DNA of 48,995 nucleotides from Alkalihalophilus marmarensis DSM 21297 (GCF_000474275.2 NZ_ATAE01000011.1:1-48995); one strand, 5' to 3'; counted from the stretch's first letter, positions 8,426-17,286 are shown. Translations and numbers: made by a program. Notes: generated by a model not told the origin, from the sequence alone.

Positions 8426-8773
8426 TTAGAAAAATGGTGAAGTCTTCTTTACAAGAAAATCTTGAATCGATAAAAATATGATCCACCCTACTACTCCAAA
8501 TCCTATGGAGACAAATAATGAAAAAGAAGCTTTTAATGAAAATGCCACTACAATTAATAGGACAGCAGTTGCTGGGAATCCCCAAAGGACCCCCAAGGCG
8601 AATTTGCTTAGGCTGGTAGTTTGTTCACCTTGCATATATAGCCAGAATAAACTCAGTAGACTAACTAAGGGCAATGCAGCAATGATGCCTCCATACTTCG
8701 GAAAGAACCTAGCTACTTCTGTTACTATGCCAATAATAATCGCAGAGACCAAAATCTTAAAAACTAAAAACAT
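8426..8773 (-). CDS. DUF3147 family membrane protein
   Basis: This 115-residue protein has four predicted transmembrane helices and the DUF3147 pattern: FPKYGGIIAALPLVSLLSLFW, then a short loop and FALGVLWGFPATAVLLIVV. Its ATG lies inside the last codons of the MarR gene (10-base overlap in another frame), so translation is coupled to the regulator. The family is uncharacterised. Cotranscription with a MarR repressor suggests a role in export or tolerance of the MarR ligand. Confidence 0.85.
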   Translation of the reverse strand: MFLVFKILVSAIIIGIVTEVARFFPKYGGIIAALPLVSLLSLFWLYMQGEQTTSLSKFALGVLWGFPATAVLLIVVAFSLKASFSLFVSIGFGVVGWIIFLSIQDFLVKKTSPFF

Positions 8774-9186
8774 TTTTTCGCCCCCTGACTAAGAAGCATA
8801 AATGCTTTTTCTATCATTACAATATCTGATGGATCAAGATTTTCTAATACATCTTTGAGTTTTTCATGATCCAATTGTGTGTTCTTTAATAACACTTTCC
8901 TCCCTTCTGCAGTTAATATGACATATACTTTTCTTTCATCTTCAACTCTTCTTTCTTTGGTTACATAGCCCTTTTGAATTAATCTTTTAATGTGTTCAGA
9001 TGCAGTATTATGGGTCACACCTAAGTATGTTGCTAGATCACCTATCGTTGTTTCTTTCTTTTTTTCTACATGCTGCAATAATCGTATAGCTTGGTGCGAG
9101 ATATTCTCTTGATGAGCGTAATGGAGTAGATGATAAATGTCAGTCCAATTTTGATTTATGTTATTAATGGTATCGTTAAGAGACAT
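8764..9186 (-). CDS. MarR family transcriptional regulator
   Basis: This 140-residue protein has a winged helix (TTIGDLATYLGVTHNTASEHIKRLIQKGYVTKERRVEDERKVYVILTAEG), with the MarR D-x-R wing residues and helical ends for dimerisation. MarR proteins are usually repressors relieved by small aromatic or phenolic ligands, and they often repress their own operon. A palindrome over the predicted -10 box upstream supports autoregulation. It is first in an operon with the DUF3147 protein. Confidence 0.9.
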   Translation of the reverse strand: MSLNDTINNINQNWTDIYHLLHYAHQENISHQAIRLLQHVEKKKETTIGDLATYLGVTHNTASEHIKRLIQKGYVTKERRVEDERKVYVILTAEGRKVLLKNTQLDHEKLKDVLENLDPSDIVMIEKAFMLLSQGAKKCF

Positions 9187-9207
9187 AATAACAACCCCCT
9201 CTCATTT

Positions 9208-9239
9208 ATATCTTATAATACGATATATTCTTATGTAAA
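9208..9239 (-). promoter_or_regulatory. Promoter and palindromic operator of the MarR gene
   Basis: On the minus strand TTTACA (9234-9239) is followed after 16 bases by TATAAG (9212-9217). The inverted repeat ATATC-N9-GATAT (9208-9226) covers the -10 box, which is where a MarR dimer would block polymerase. The promoter is read from sequence; the operator is inferred. Confidence 0.55.
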
Positions 9240-9327
9240 GATTAAAGGAGGTTCATAATAAACAAAACTTACCGTATTGGCAGTTTAGTAAAATGACTGA
9301 TTTTCTTATAAATTGTATTCTGTTAGT

Positions 9328-10548
9328 TTATGAAACCATTTCTTCACGGTACTTTTCATCAATAAATTTGAAATACGGCAAACACATTCCTATCAATGAT
9401 ACAGAACTAATCACTAAACCAATGAGGAGGTACAAGAGTTGTACACCAAAGATTTCACTTAACAGTCCGCCAATTAACACCCCCAAAGGCATTGCTCCTC
9501 TTATAATAAGCAGGCGAACTGAAAATACTTTCCCCATAATATGATTTGGGACAATTTTTTGACAAATGGTAGTATTATGGATACTAAAAACAGCCATGAC
9601 AACTCCTCCGATTATTTCTATTATGATTGCTAAAGGAATACTAGAGTTAAAGCAAAGGGCTATAAAGGTTAGTCCTCCTATAAAAAGGGAACCGAGCATG
9701 AGATACCTACGACTTTTATATTTTATCTTTGTTACTACAAATGCACCTGCCAAGTATCCAATAGGAAATCCAGCCATAAAATAACCGTATTCTGCATAAG
9801 ACCCTCCTAACTCGTCCGTTATGTATGGCAGAGTCGTTACCATAGTTACCCCCACGCCAAATTGAACAAAAGCTAAAAAGACTCCTAACCACAATATTAA
9901 TTTTTGAGTGAAGAAGAAAGATACTCCCTCTGAAAAATCGGCCCACCATGTTTTTCTTACTTTTAATTTCATTCTATGTTCCTGAATAAATAATAAAGTA
10001 AAACCACTTAACATTAGTAAAGTACTCACTAAAATAAGAGTAAAGAAAACACCAGTAAGTTCGATGATTATTCCTGCTATAAGTGGAGAGAGAAAGGTCA
10101 TTAGGCGAGCAGTCCCCTCAATGTAGGAATTCGCTGTCTGTAATTGCGCTTTTTTTACAAGAGTCGGTGTTATGGCGTGATTAGCAGGTACATAGAAAGG
10201 AGTGATTAAACCAACCACGCATTGAACCACATAAATATGCCACACCTCAAGGCTGCCTGAAAGTAAGGCGACTAACGGAATGATAAATACAATAGCCCTT
10301 GTCCATTGTGAAAGTACCATAATCCACTTTCTACTCCAACGGTCAATATAAGGACCTATGAATAGTTGAAGAATTAATGAGGGTAAAAAATATAAAAGCC
10401 ACATGCTTCCTAAAGCCAAAGTAGAGCCTGTGAGCTGGTAAATTAAGATTGAGTTACAAAATGTACCAAAGGCTCCCCCTAGTTCCGATATTCCATTTCC
10501 TAACCACGTTGAAACAAACGATCGGTTTCTAAATATAGACCCATTCAT
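9328..10548 (-). CDS. MFS transporter, macrolide-efflux-like type
   Basis: This protein of about 406 residues has twelve predicted membrane helices and the MFS motif A-like loops (FIGPYIDRWSRKWIM, AGAFVVTKIKYKSRRYLML). The N-terminus NRSFVSTWLGNGISELGGAFG is typical of the MFS_3/MefA-like group that pumps out drugs. The ATG at 10548 is preferred because the AGGTGA site touches the earlier in-frame ATG at 10551. It follows its ArsR-type regulator by about 12 bases, so the two form an operon in which the regulator probably controls efflux. Confidence 0.88.
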   Translation of the reverse strand: MNGSIFRNRSFVSTWLGNGISELGGAFGTFCNSILIYQLTGSTLALGSMWLLYFLPSLILQLFIGPYIDRWSRKWIMVLSQWTRAIVFIIPLVALLSGSLEVWHIYVVQCVVGLITPFYVPANHAITPTLVKKAQLQTANSYIEGTARLMTFLSPLIAGIIIELTGVFFTLILVSTLLMLSGFTLLFIQEHRMKLKVRKTWWADFSEGVSFFFTQKLILWLGVFLAFVQFGVGVTMVTTLPYITDELGGSYAEYGYFMAGFPIGYLAGAFVVTKIKYKSRRYLMLGSLFIGGLTFIALCFNSSIPLAIIIEIIGGVVMAVFSIHNTTICQKIVPNHIMGKVFSVRLLIIRGAMPLGVLIGGLLSEIFGVQLLYLLIGLVISSVSLIGMCLPYFKFIDEKYREEMVS

Positions 10549-10560
10549 CATCTCACCTAC

Positions 10561-11604
10561 TCATTGTTTAATGTATAAATCAAGTTCTTTATAAAGCAGG
10601 TCTATAATATTTGCTTTTAACGAATATTTTGCTCCTTTCATTTCAACTAGTTTAGCAGCTCGTAAAAGTTTAAGGTGATGATGGATAGTCGTTTTGCCCA
10701 TGTTTAAATGTCCTGTGAGATCTTGTAATGAACGGTCATTTTCTGATAATAATTTTACGATACGAAGTCTTATCTCATCCCCCAATGCCTTATGTTTTTG
10801 CACTAGGAAGTTATTAGGCATATATTTATCATTCGGTGAAAGACTTTCATTTGCAATTGGGTAGTAAAAGACTTTTGTATTTTCAATGTCAGCTTCAATA
10901 GTCCAAGGGCGATATACATACTGTGGAATGAGTAAAACGTTGTGAACACTTGGTTCAGGGAGATAATTAACTCCACCTGTTGCCCACTGGACAAGTTCTT
11001 CAGGAGATATCTCTCTTTTCATTTGATTTTTAGATTTATAATCGGTGGATAAAATCTGATTAATCAGCTCTAGTTCTGGTGTTATTACTTCTTCATACCA
11101 TAAAGTCATTACTTCAATTAAATGAACCTTAAGTTCATTTGCGTCAGCTAAACTAATAAATTCTATGTACTGAGGAAAAAAAGGGTTTTCATTTGTTAGC
11201 CGTTTCATTTTTATCAGGGCATCCCTCTCCCCTGCTGCAGCTCTTTCCCTTAAATGTTGAAACTGCTCACCAATAAAAGGAAGGCAATTAAATTTAAGTT
11301 TAGATTCATCTAGCCTTTCAATACTTAAACAAAAGTCATTCAAGTTATCAGTTTTAAATCGATGGAGTAATTGTAAAAGAGCCTTCCAAGTATTGTTTTT
11401 TTCCACAAACTCTAATTGACTTAATAACTTTTTCGGTAATGATCCTTTAAGTTCATCCCAAAATGTTACGGATTTTTCTAAGGTATTAATGAGACGAGAA
11501 TTCGTTACCGCCGCTATTCCTAGAGCGCATTCCCATAATGGAGAAAAAGCAAACTGCACTTCATACGTTTCTCTTTTTCTGCCTGTTGAGTGTATTACCT
11601 CCAT
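10561..11604 (-). CDS. Large ArsR-type regulator with N-terminal DUF5937-like domain
   Basis: The C-terminal 85 residues (about 262-347) form an ArsR winged helix: HKALGDEIRLRIVKLLSENDRSLQDLTGHLNMGKTTIHHHLKLLRAAKLVEMKGAKYSL. The 260-residue N-terminal part begins EVQFAFSPLWECALGI and resembles the DUF5937 region seen in long ArsR-like regulators. No metal-binding cysteine motif is visible, so a small-molecule ligand is more likely than a metal. Its TGA lies just upstream of the MFS gene, whose ribosome site overlaps the stop region. I infer local control of that efflux pump. Confidence 0.82.
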   Translation of the reverse strand: MEVIHSTGRKRETYEVQFAFSPLWECALGIAAVTNSRLINTLEKSVTFWDELKGSLPKKLLSQLEFVEKNNTWKALLQLLHRFKTDNLNDFCLSIERLDESKLKFNCLPFIGEQFQHLRERAAAGERDALIKMKRLTNENPFFPQYIEFISLADANELKVHLIEVMTLWYEEVITPELELINQILSTDYKSKNQMKREISPEELVQWATGGVNYLPEPSVHNVLLIPQYVYRPWTIEADIENTKVFYYPIANESLSPNDKYMPNNFLVQKHKALGDEIRLRIVKLLSENDRSLQDLTGHLNMGKTTIHHHLKLLRAAKLVEMKGAKYSLKANIIDLLYKELDLYIKQ

Positions 11605-11639
11605 AAGATCACCTCGAAATTATGTGTTTGATAAGAATA

Positions 11640-11668
11640 ATTTTACACTGAAATTATATCCGGTTCAA
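11640..11668 (-). promoter_or_regulatory. SigA-type promoter of the regulator-MFS operon
   Basis: On the minus strand TTGAAC (11663-11668) is followed by a 17-base spacer and TAAAAT (11640-11645), 36 bases upstream of the ATG. Both hexamers are one or two bases from consensus. Confidence 0.5.
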
Positions 11669-11754
11669 TATTTTTTGAATAATATATCCAATATTGCTTG
11701 AATGTCCTCTTTTATTAAGGCTGTTTCTCAAAGATTGTTGTTTTTTAATATTAT

Positions 11755-11782
11755 TTGCAACTCTCCAATTTTCTGTTAAAAT
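11755..11782 (+). promoter_or_regulatory. Promoter of the IS passenger gene
   Basis: TTGCAA (11755-11760), a 16-base spacer and TAAAAT (11777-11782) lie inside the element, between the left terminal repeat and the DUF6176 gene. The passenger would therefore be expressed wherever the element lands. Confidence 0.5.
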
Positions 11783-11822
11783 GTGGTAGATGATGAAGCG
11801 TATTAAACAGGGAGGATATAAT

Positions 11823-12167
11823 ATGAACGTAGAATTAACGAGATTTAGGGTTAAGAAAGGGAAATCGGACCGAGTTGATGAATGGTTAAAGTTTCTGAAT
11901 GATAATATGAAAGATGTTCTCGTTACGTTAGATGGAGAAAAAATGTATGTTGAAACCATTTTTAGAGAGCATCTGAACGGTGACGAGTTTTTATATTGGT
12001 TTTCAGTCCAAGGTGAAGGTGGACAAGAAGTAGAGCAATCAGAACATTGGATAGATAAAAGGCATTTAGAGTTCTGGGATGAATGTATAGATGAAACTTT
12101 TAAACCATTCGACTTAAAGACAGAAGTGGTTATGATACCTCAAAAAGTAAGAAACAGTATGAACTAA
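11823..12167 (+). CDS. DUF6176 family protein, IS passenger gene
   Basis: The ATG at 11823 follows GGGAGGAT with a good spacing and gives 114 residues; an in-frame ATG at 11790 lacks a ribosome site. The sequence MNVELTRFRVKKGKSDRVDEW, then YVETIFREHLNGDEFLYWFSVQGEGG and HWIDKRHLEFWDECID, matches the DUF6176 pattern, a small dimeric alpha/beta-barrel-like family of unknown function. It lies wholly between the terminal repeats of the IS, opposite to the transposase, so it is cargo. A weak hairpin with a T-rich tail follows at about 12180-12208. Confidence 0.75.
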   Translation: MNVELTRFRVKKGKSDRVDEWLKFLNDNMKDVLVTLDGEKMYVETIFREHLNGDEFLYWFSVQGEGGQEVEQSEHWIDKRHLEFWDECIDETFKPFDLKTEVVMIPQKVRNSMN

Positions 12168-12205
12168 CGCTTAATTAAAGAAGATCTCTGTTTAGGGGTC
12201 TTTTA

Positions 12206-13216
12206 TTATGCACTTCTAAGCATCTCTACCGTAGTATGATTGGATTTTTGACACGCTGAAATAAGCATTTGCTCTACTCGTTTATCAAATGCTAAATCCT
12301 TACCTAATTCGAGCCAACGGAACCAATAGAGGTAATTATCCAAATAATGAGTACCTACACCTTGAAAACGCTCTAACCACCCTTTTAAACGATTGTGAAA
12401 GTTATTAACGTGCTGAATATGATAAATACCCTTCTTCACACGCTGTTTTTGGCGTTCATTAACTGTTTCGTGCAAGAGACCTTTCAGTTTGGCAAACTTT
12501 TTGTAGTTGGTTGCTGTATCTGTACATAACAAAGCAGACGGGTGAATAAACTCACCTATCACAGTGTCAATTTCTTCGGCTCTAACACGCCCTGTTCCTG
12601 CTTTTCGAGCAATCATATTGCCGTTTCTATCTTGTGCTACTACAACAGCAATTTTAAGGTTAGAAATACCTCTTTTCTTGTCCTTTTCTCCACGCTTCTT
12701 GGCTTTTCTGTGAGTGATTTCTCTGCGACCTTTTAATGACTCACGAAAGAAGGTTTCGTCACTTTCTACGATACCTTGCAATTGATTAAAACCAAGACTT
12801 CCTAATGCGTTCAAGATTTTATGTCTCCAATAAAATGCAGTAGAGATGTGTATTTTAAGGCGTTCAGCGATTTTTGGTAAGGTATAACCTTCAACCATTA
12901 GTTCTATATATTTTACCCATTTTTCAGGGTAGCGTGAGCCTGAAAATGGTGTATTTGTCATATCATTGAATGTTTTATTGCAATCCTTACATAGATAGCG
13001 TTGTCGAGTGCGATATTTGCCATTTCGCTTAACCGATGTACTTCCGCAATGAACACAAGCCATACCCGAAGAAAATCGTGCTTCACGAATGGTTTTTAGT
13101 AGTTTTGTGATTTTATCTGGCTCTTCTGGAAACAAATCCTGTTTCATAGCGTCAAATAAAGCCATTTGCTCTGATTTTGTTAATTCGCTGAACTCTTCAT
13201 ATACATCTTTCCACAT
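12206..13216 (-). CDS. IS1595 family (ISXO2-like) transposase
   Basis: This 336-residue protein has an N-terminal zinc ribbon (CVHC at 54-57, CKDC at 76-79, with TRQRYLCKDCNKTFND). A helix-turn-helix follows (YTLPKIAERLKIHISTAFYWRHKIL), then the ISXO2-like catalytic domain with Asp153 in VESDETFF, Asp233 in LLCTDTATNYKKF and the third motif in HVNNFHNRLKGWLERFQG. The length is normal and no frameshift is visible. A GGAGG site precedes the ATG. It catalyses excision and insertion of the surrounding element. Confidence 0.93.
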   Translation of the reverse strand: MWKDVYEEFSELTKSEQMALFDAMKQDLFPEEPDKITKLLKTIREARFSSGMACVHCGSTSVKRNGKYRTRQRYLCKDCNKTFNDMTNTPFSGSRYPEKWVKYIELMVEGYTLPKIAERLKIHISTAFYWRHKILNALGSLGFNQLQGIVESDETFFRESLKGRREITHRKAKKRGEKDKKRGISNLKIAVVVAQDRNGNMIARKAGTGRVRAEEIDTVIGEFIHPSALLCTDTATNYKKFAKLKGLLHETVNERQKQRVKKGIYHIQHVNNFHNRLKGWLERFQGVGTHYLDNYLYWFRWLELGKDLAFDKRVEQMLISACQKSNHTTVEMLRSA

Positions 13217-13307
13217 ACTCGAACGCCTCCTTAAACCTATTATACCAACCTTTATACAGTATGGTCAGGAAAGCAACAATCTATACGAAAACAGCCTTTA
13301 TTAAAGC

Positions 13308-13348
13308 AAAAAACGCATTTTGATTACCTGAAATCAAAATGCGTTTTT
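13308..13348. terminator. Bidirectional terminator next to the IS target site
   Basis: AACGCATTTTGATT and AATCAAAATGCGTT form a long perfect stem with a short loop, with A-runs and T-runs on the outer sides. It works in either direction and would insulate the IS from the PadR operon. Confidence 0.75.
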
Positions 13349-13573
13349 ATGTCATTTACATGTATATGAGAAGCAATTATTGACTGATTTAAGGAGATAT
13401 CAAGGCTTTGTACTCAATTGGGTTATACAGTATGAGAAGAACAAATAGCTCATAGCCTGTAGGGTCACTTTATTACGTAATAAATCCATAGGTCACCTTC
13501 GTTTGCTTTCTCGCTTTCATCTAAAGCATTTCTGTCTAGTTTAGAGATTTTTAGAAGGCTCGTTACATGCAAA

Positions 13574-13602
13574 TCCCGCCAGCATCCTTTTGTGCACGGC
13601 GG
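13574..13602 (-). terminator. Terminator of the PadR-ABC operon
   Basis: CCCGCC and GGCGGG close a 16-base loop with inner pairing (GTGC/GCA). On the minus strand it follows the PadR stop by 12 bases. The T-run is weak (ATTTGC). Confidence 0.5.
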
Positions 13603-13614
13603 GGAATACTTACA

Positions 13615-14118
13615 TTATTGTAGGCGGTTCTCTACCCTTGTGATCCAATTTAAGTCTGCTTCAAGGTGTAACAGCGTTCCAGTAACCAGAAGATACTTGT
13701 CTTCTTCACCTTTTATAAGAAACTCTGTTTTTAGCTTGGAAAGTTCCAATGTCTCTTTAATAATAAGTGTTTTCTGCTGATCCAACATCTGTTTTTCTTC
13801 ATCGAATTGGATGTTTCTTGCACAATTCCATTTATAAAAGAAATCTTCCTTTGTGGAATGATAAGGAACAGGGTCAAGCAACCATTTCTCGAGGGCTTCT
13901 TTACCTTTTTCTTCAATAGCATACCGTTTTCGTTCTTGATTATCAGTCCCCGCTGAGCTTACCATACCATCACGGGACAGCCGGTCAAGTGTGGTGTAGA
14001 TTTGTCCCGGGTTTATTTTTCCTTTCATTCCAATTAGAGAATCAACTCCAACTTTTAAGTCATATCCATGATGCTTTCCATTCCAGAGGATGGTTAATAT
14101 CCCGTATTTTACTGACAT
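13615..14118 (-). CDS. PadR family regulator of the adjacent ABC transporter
   Basis: This 167-residue protein has the PadR winged helix (SVKYGILTILWNGKHHGYDL ... INPGQIYTTLDRLSRDGMVSS) and a helical C-terminal dimerisation domain. I chose the ATG at 14116-14118 because it lies 9 bases after AAGAAGGG and aligns with the usual MSVKYxIL start; a TTG 6 bases upstream is in frame. It is the last gene of the ATPase-permease-PadR operon. PadR proteins usually repress such efflux operons and are released by the transported compound, which fits the paired operators upstream of the ATPase. Confidence 0.88.
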   Translation of the reverse strand: MSVKYGILTILWNGKHHGYDLKVGVDSLIGMKGKINPGQIYTTLDRLSRDGMVSSAGTDNQERKRYAIEEKGKEALEKWLLDPVPYHSTKEDFFYKWNCARNIQFDEEKQMLDQQKTLIIKETLELSKLKTEFLIKGEEDKYLLVTGTLLHLEADLNWITRVENRLQ

Positions 14119-14124
14119 AAGCAA

Positions 14125-16581
14125 TTACCCTTCTTTAAGTGATGATTGAAGTTTAACATTAGAGGCATGATTCCCGGCAGACCAAGATGCAAACAAACTG
14201 AAAATTAATCCACTGATAACTGCAATTAATACATAATTCAAAGGAACATGAAAGGCAAGGAATCCTTCCATCAGTTCAGAACGGCTGGCAGTGAAGATAA
14301 GGAGAACCCCTGTTAAAATGCCCCCTACAACACCAGTCAGTCCAATAAGCAATCCTTCTGCAAGGATCATCTGTTTTACCTGCGCTCGGGTAAATCCAAT
14401 TGCCCTCATTGTACCAATTTCGTTAGTTCGTTCTAAAGTATTCATAAGCACTGTATTAGCAGTTCCAATGCTAGCCAAACCAACCATCATAATCATGAGG
14501 ATATAAATGAGACTATACATTTCAGATATCGCTGAGGTTGTAGAATGAATTTTATCTTCTACTGTTTCCGCACCAGAAAGCTGGTCTGAGAAATCATCCC
14601 ATACGCTTGCCATAACCTCAGTACCCTCTCCCTCTAATGTTAAAAGCAAGTCGAAACTTCCATTCCATCCAAGTGCTTCCTGCATGTAATTTTGCTCCAT
14701 AAATGCAACATACCCTGAATAATGGGCGGTTGACACACTTGCTACTACCTTTAATTCCTGTTCTCCTTTTGGAGTATTTATGACGATAGAGTCCCCGACT
14801 TCTCCTCCCCATTCATCAAAAGCGCGATTACCGAGAATGACTGACGCTTTTTCGCTTAGTTTACTGTTAAGTATATCATCATGATATCCGTAAAGATTTG
14901 GACCATCCGAGCTGACAGAAAGAATGGAAAATTGCCTATATTCTCCATTCAACGTTTTCCACGTTATAGGTGTTGCTTCCGATAACTCATATACCTCCTT
15001 CACTCCTACATATGATGCGATCTTAGACTGGTCATTTATGGTCCATGGGGTCTCAGAAGAGATTCTTACATCCCCGCCATACGTACTTCTGATTTCCCTC
15101 TCATACCCGACTGGTGCTGACTCTACCGCTGCACCGAGAAGCAGTACAACAGAAATGCCAATGGCCAATATTGCGGCTGTATTAGCGTTACGGCCGATTT
15201 GATATAGAAGGTTTTGCAATGCTAGAGTTCCGCCGTAACCAAACAAAAATGTAAAAGTCGATCGAAGGAAAAATGCGGTAACGGTAAGGATGTACGGAAA
15301 CAGGAGAATGACCCCGAATAAAATTGCAGCATAGGAAAGAGAGTGATCTACCAATGAAAAAGTAAGTAGCGCTAAACCGCCAACCAAACGAAACACACTT
15401 TTACTGGTATTTTTTCCATCAGCAGCTTCTCCTTTTAAAGTTAGCAAAATTGAGGTGGTGCCTGCACGGTAAATGGGAATAAGAGTAAAGAGAACGGGAA
15501 ACACGAGCCCAGCTGCAGTCGAAATAAAAGCTGGAATCACCCAATTCAGGGAATATACCATATCAAAAGCAAACACGCTTAGAAGTGCCACCATAAATAG
15601 GTCTCCCAGCCAAACACCAAAAGGTACTCCAATCATCACAGCAATTATGGACAGAAGTAGCACTTCGGTCAGAACCAGCTTAGATACCGTCCACTGCTGG
15701 TAACCAAGGCTTTTCATAATTGCGAATTCCTTTCTTCTTTCAATAACATTAGTATAAATCATATTAAAGACAATAAAACCACTAATTAAAATTGCAAGGA
15801 TTGCAATCAAATGAAAGAACGTATAGAGCCCTGCAATGTCGTTGCTCTGTCGATCATCAGCCACTACCGGCTGGATGAATGGCGAGGTCTCCTGAAATTC
15901 CTTCTGAAGGTCCCTAAAAAGCGTTTCTCCATCCCCTTCCGTTTGAAAGCGCATGTAAGAGATTTGATCGTTCAAATTTGTCCAATCCTGCAATATATCA
16001 AGGGGAACCATCACTCGGAATCCTGACGACTGCGCAGCCTCCCAATCACTTGGACTAGCCAAGACCTGCACGTATGCTACTATTGCAGAAACTTCAAGTT
16101 CACCCATACCTTCAAAACGTATAGTGTCTCCAATTCCTTTTCCTAGAAGCTTAGCAACAGGTTCCGGTAAGATCAATCCTGGATCTTCCAAACTCCCCTC
16201 GGTAACTGGAAGTTTTAGTAGAGAGCTAGAAAAATCGCTCACCCCTGTAATACGAACAGACCTCTCATATCGCGACCGATCTTCGTCCATTTCGATGAAA
16301 GATTGTTTATCTAAAGCAAGGAGGGCCTCTCTTACTTCAGGGTGAGTTGTCAAATCGCGTATGATGTCTTCTGAAAAAGTATGGCTGTCACTAAGTATCC
16401 AATAATCTGCGTTGGCAACATACATTTGCTCGTAGTAAGTAAATACATCTTCGGTTGTTTTGTCAGCTACAAGCATCGAAGTCGTAATGGCAACCCCCAT
16501 TACCAACGCAGTAAGTGTAAAGAGAAACCTCTTTTTTCTATGCATGAAATTACGCCATGAAATTTGCCAGATATTCAGCAT
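14125..16581 (-). CDS. FtsX-like ABC transporter permease, two-domain
   Basis: This 818-residue membrane protein has an N-terminal helix, a large extracytoplasmic domain, three helices (FHLIAILAILISGFIVFN...), a central hydrophobic hairpin, a second extracytoplasmic domain and a final three-helix FtsX unit (NEIGTMRAIGFTRAQVKQMILAEGLLIG). This is the duplicated MacB/FtsX plan. The first FtsX unit also has RRKEFAIMKSLGYQQW. The ATG at 16581 has AGGAAG 6 bases upstream and is preferred over the ATG at 16587. It overlaps the end of the ATPase gene by about 32 bases. Such exporters move peptides, lipids or drugs by mechanotransmission. The substrate is unknown. Confidence 0.9.
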   Translation of the reverse strand: MLNIWQISWRNFMHRKKRFLFTLTALVMGVAITTSMLVADKTTEDVFTYYEQMYVANADYWILSDSHTFSEDIIRDLTTHPEVREALLALDKQSFIEMDEDRSRYERSVRITGVSDFSSSLLKLPVTEGSLEDPGLILPEPVAKLLGKGIGDTIRFEGMGELEVSAIVAYVQVLASPSDWEAAQSSGFRVMVPLDILQDWTNLNDQISYMRFQTEGDGETLFRDLQKEFQETSPFIQPVVADDRQSNDIAGLYTFFHLIAILAILISGFIVFNMIYTNVIERRKEFAIMKSLGYQQWTVSKLVLTEVLLLSIIAVMIGVPFGVWLGDLFMVALLSVFAFDMVYSLNWVIPAFISTAAGLVFPVLFTLIPIYRAGTTSILLTLKGEAADGKNTSKSVFRLVGGLALLTFSLVDHSLSYAAILFGVILLFPYILTVTAFFLRSTFTFLFGYGGTLALQNLLYQIGRNANTAAILAIGISVVLLLGAAVESAPVGYEREIRSTYGGDVRISSETPWTINDQSKIASYVGVKEVYELSEATPITWKTLNGEYRQFSILSVSSDGPNLYGYHDDILNSKLSEKASVILGNRAFDEWGGEVGDSIVINTPKGEQELKVVASVSTAHYSGYVAFMEQNYMQEALGWNGSFDLLLTLEGEGTEVMASVWDDFSDQLSGAETVEDKIHSTTSAISEMYSLIYILMIMMVGLASIGTANTVLMNTLERTNEIGTMRAIGFTRAQVKQMILAEGLLIGLTGVVGGILTGVLLIFTASRSELMEGFLAFHVPLNYVLIAVISGLIFSLFASWSAGNHASNVKLQSSLKEG

Positions 16582-17269
16582 AGTCATCTTCCTTTCTAGA
16601 AATCACCCGTTCAATTCCTCCGTCTTTAAAAAGAATAATGCGATCGGCAAACCCAGCTGCAAAGATATCGTGGGTAACCATCACAATCGTTTGAGTGTGT
16701 TTACGATGAAAGGAAACCATTAAGGCTAATATCTCTTCAGCTTTTGCGCGGTCCAAATTACCGGTCGGTTCATCTGCCAAGAGGACCCTTGGTTCGTTCA
16801 CCAGAGCTCTTGCTATTGCAACCCTTTGTTGTTGTCCACCGCTTAGAAGGGAAACACGATTTTTTTCAAAACCAACCAACCCTACTGCTTCAATCATTTC
16901 AGAAATCCTTTGGCGACCCTCTTGATTTAACTTCCCATCTGCATGGAGCGGAAATGCAATATTTTCCTCTACGCTCAAATTATGAAGCAGCTGGTAGTTC
17001 TGAAAGACAAACCCGATATTTCTCCTACGGAAGATTGTTCTTTCTTTTTCTTTCATTTTTTCAATGGTTTGTTGGTCAATTTTTATTGTTCCGTCGTCTG
17101 GAACATCAAGCCCCCCAAGAAGTTGAAGAAGTGTGCTTTTTCCTGAACCACTAGGGCCCATAATAGCTACGAACTCTCCTTTCTTAATGTCAATATTCAC
17201 ACCCTTCAACACTTTAGATTCTAATTTTCCTTGATAAAAGCTCTTTCTTACGTTCTGTACCCTAATCAT
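16550..17269 (-). CDS. ABC transporter ATP-binding protein, MacB/LolD type
   Basis: This 239-residue ATPase has Walker A GPSGSGKST, the Q-loop in FVFQNYQLL, the signature LSGGQQQRVAIARAL, Walker B VLLADEPTGNLD and the switch histidine in VMVTHD. These are the hallmarks of MacB/LolD/FtsE-type ATPases. The ATG at 17267-17269 lies 5 bases after GGAGGG. It is first in an operon with the FtsX permease and the PadR regulator, and it powers that permease. Confidence 0.93.
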   Translation of the reverse strand: MIRVQNVRKSFYQGKLESKVLKGVNIDIKKGEFVAIMGPSGSGKSTLLQLLGGLDVPDDGTIKIDQQTIEKMKEKERTIFRRRNIGFVFQNYQLLHNLSVEENIAFPLHADGKLNQEGRQRISEMIEAVGLVGFEKNRVSLLSGGQQQRVAIARALVNEPRVLLADEPTGNLDRAKAEEILALMVSFHRKHTQTIVMVTHDIFAAGFADRIILFKDGGIERVISRKEDDYAEYLANFMA

Positions 17270-17286
17270 CAAATCCCTCCAATACT

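Larger units (their letters stand above)
11719..13296. mobile_element. Complete IS1595-family element with a passenger gene (about 1578 bp)
   Basis: The ends are imperfect inverted repeats. From 11719 inward the left end reads GGCTGTTT then, after a short divergent stretch, GATTGTTG. From 13296 inward on the other strand the right end also reads GGCTGTTT...GATTGTTG. Both abut the same 8-bp sequence. Inside are an intact transposase on the minus strand and, on the plus strand, a DUF6176 gene with its own promoter. IS1595-family elements carrying passenger genes are known, so this fits the family. The element appears intact and capable of movement. Confidence 0.88.
11711..13304. repeat. 8-bp target site duplication TTTATTAA flanking the IS
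   Basis: TTTATTAA occurs exactly at 11711-11718 and again at 13297-13304, immediately outside the two terminal inverted repeats. Eight bases is the duplication length known for the IS1595 family. The identical copies suggest a fairly recent insertion into an intergenic site. Confidence 0.9.
13305..13614. other. Intergenic region right of the IS
   Basis: Apart from the two hairpins listed here (13308-13348 and 13574-13602) I see no gene, repeat or recognisable regulatory element in this stretch. Confidence 0.5.

Noticed and set aside
8340-8585. 81-codon minus-strand frame inside the DUF3147 region
   Set aside because: It overlaps DUF3147 in another frame, has a cysteine-rich low-complexity product and has no ribosome site.
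9240-9300. Plus-strand AAAGGAGG followed by a short frame beginning ATA
   Set aside because: No start codon lies at the right distance and the frame stops after about a dozen codons; at best a decayed gene start.
16744-17154. 136-codon plus-strand frame opposite the ABC ATPase
   Set aside because: It is a shadow of a strongly conserved ATPase gene, with no ribosome site of its own.
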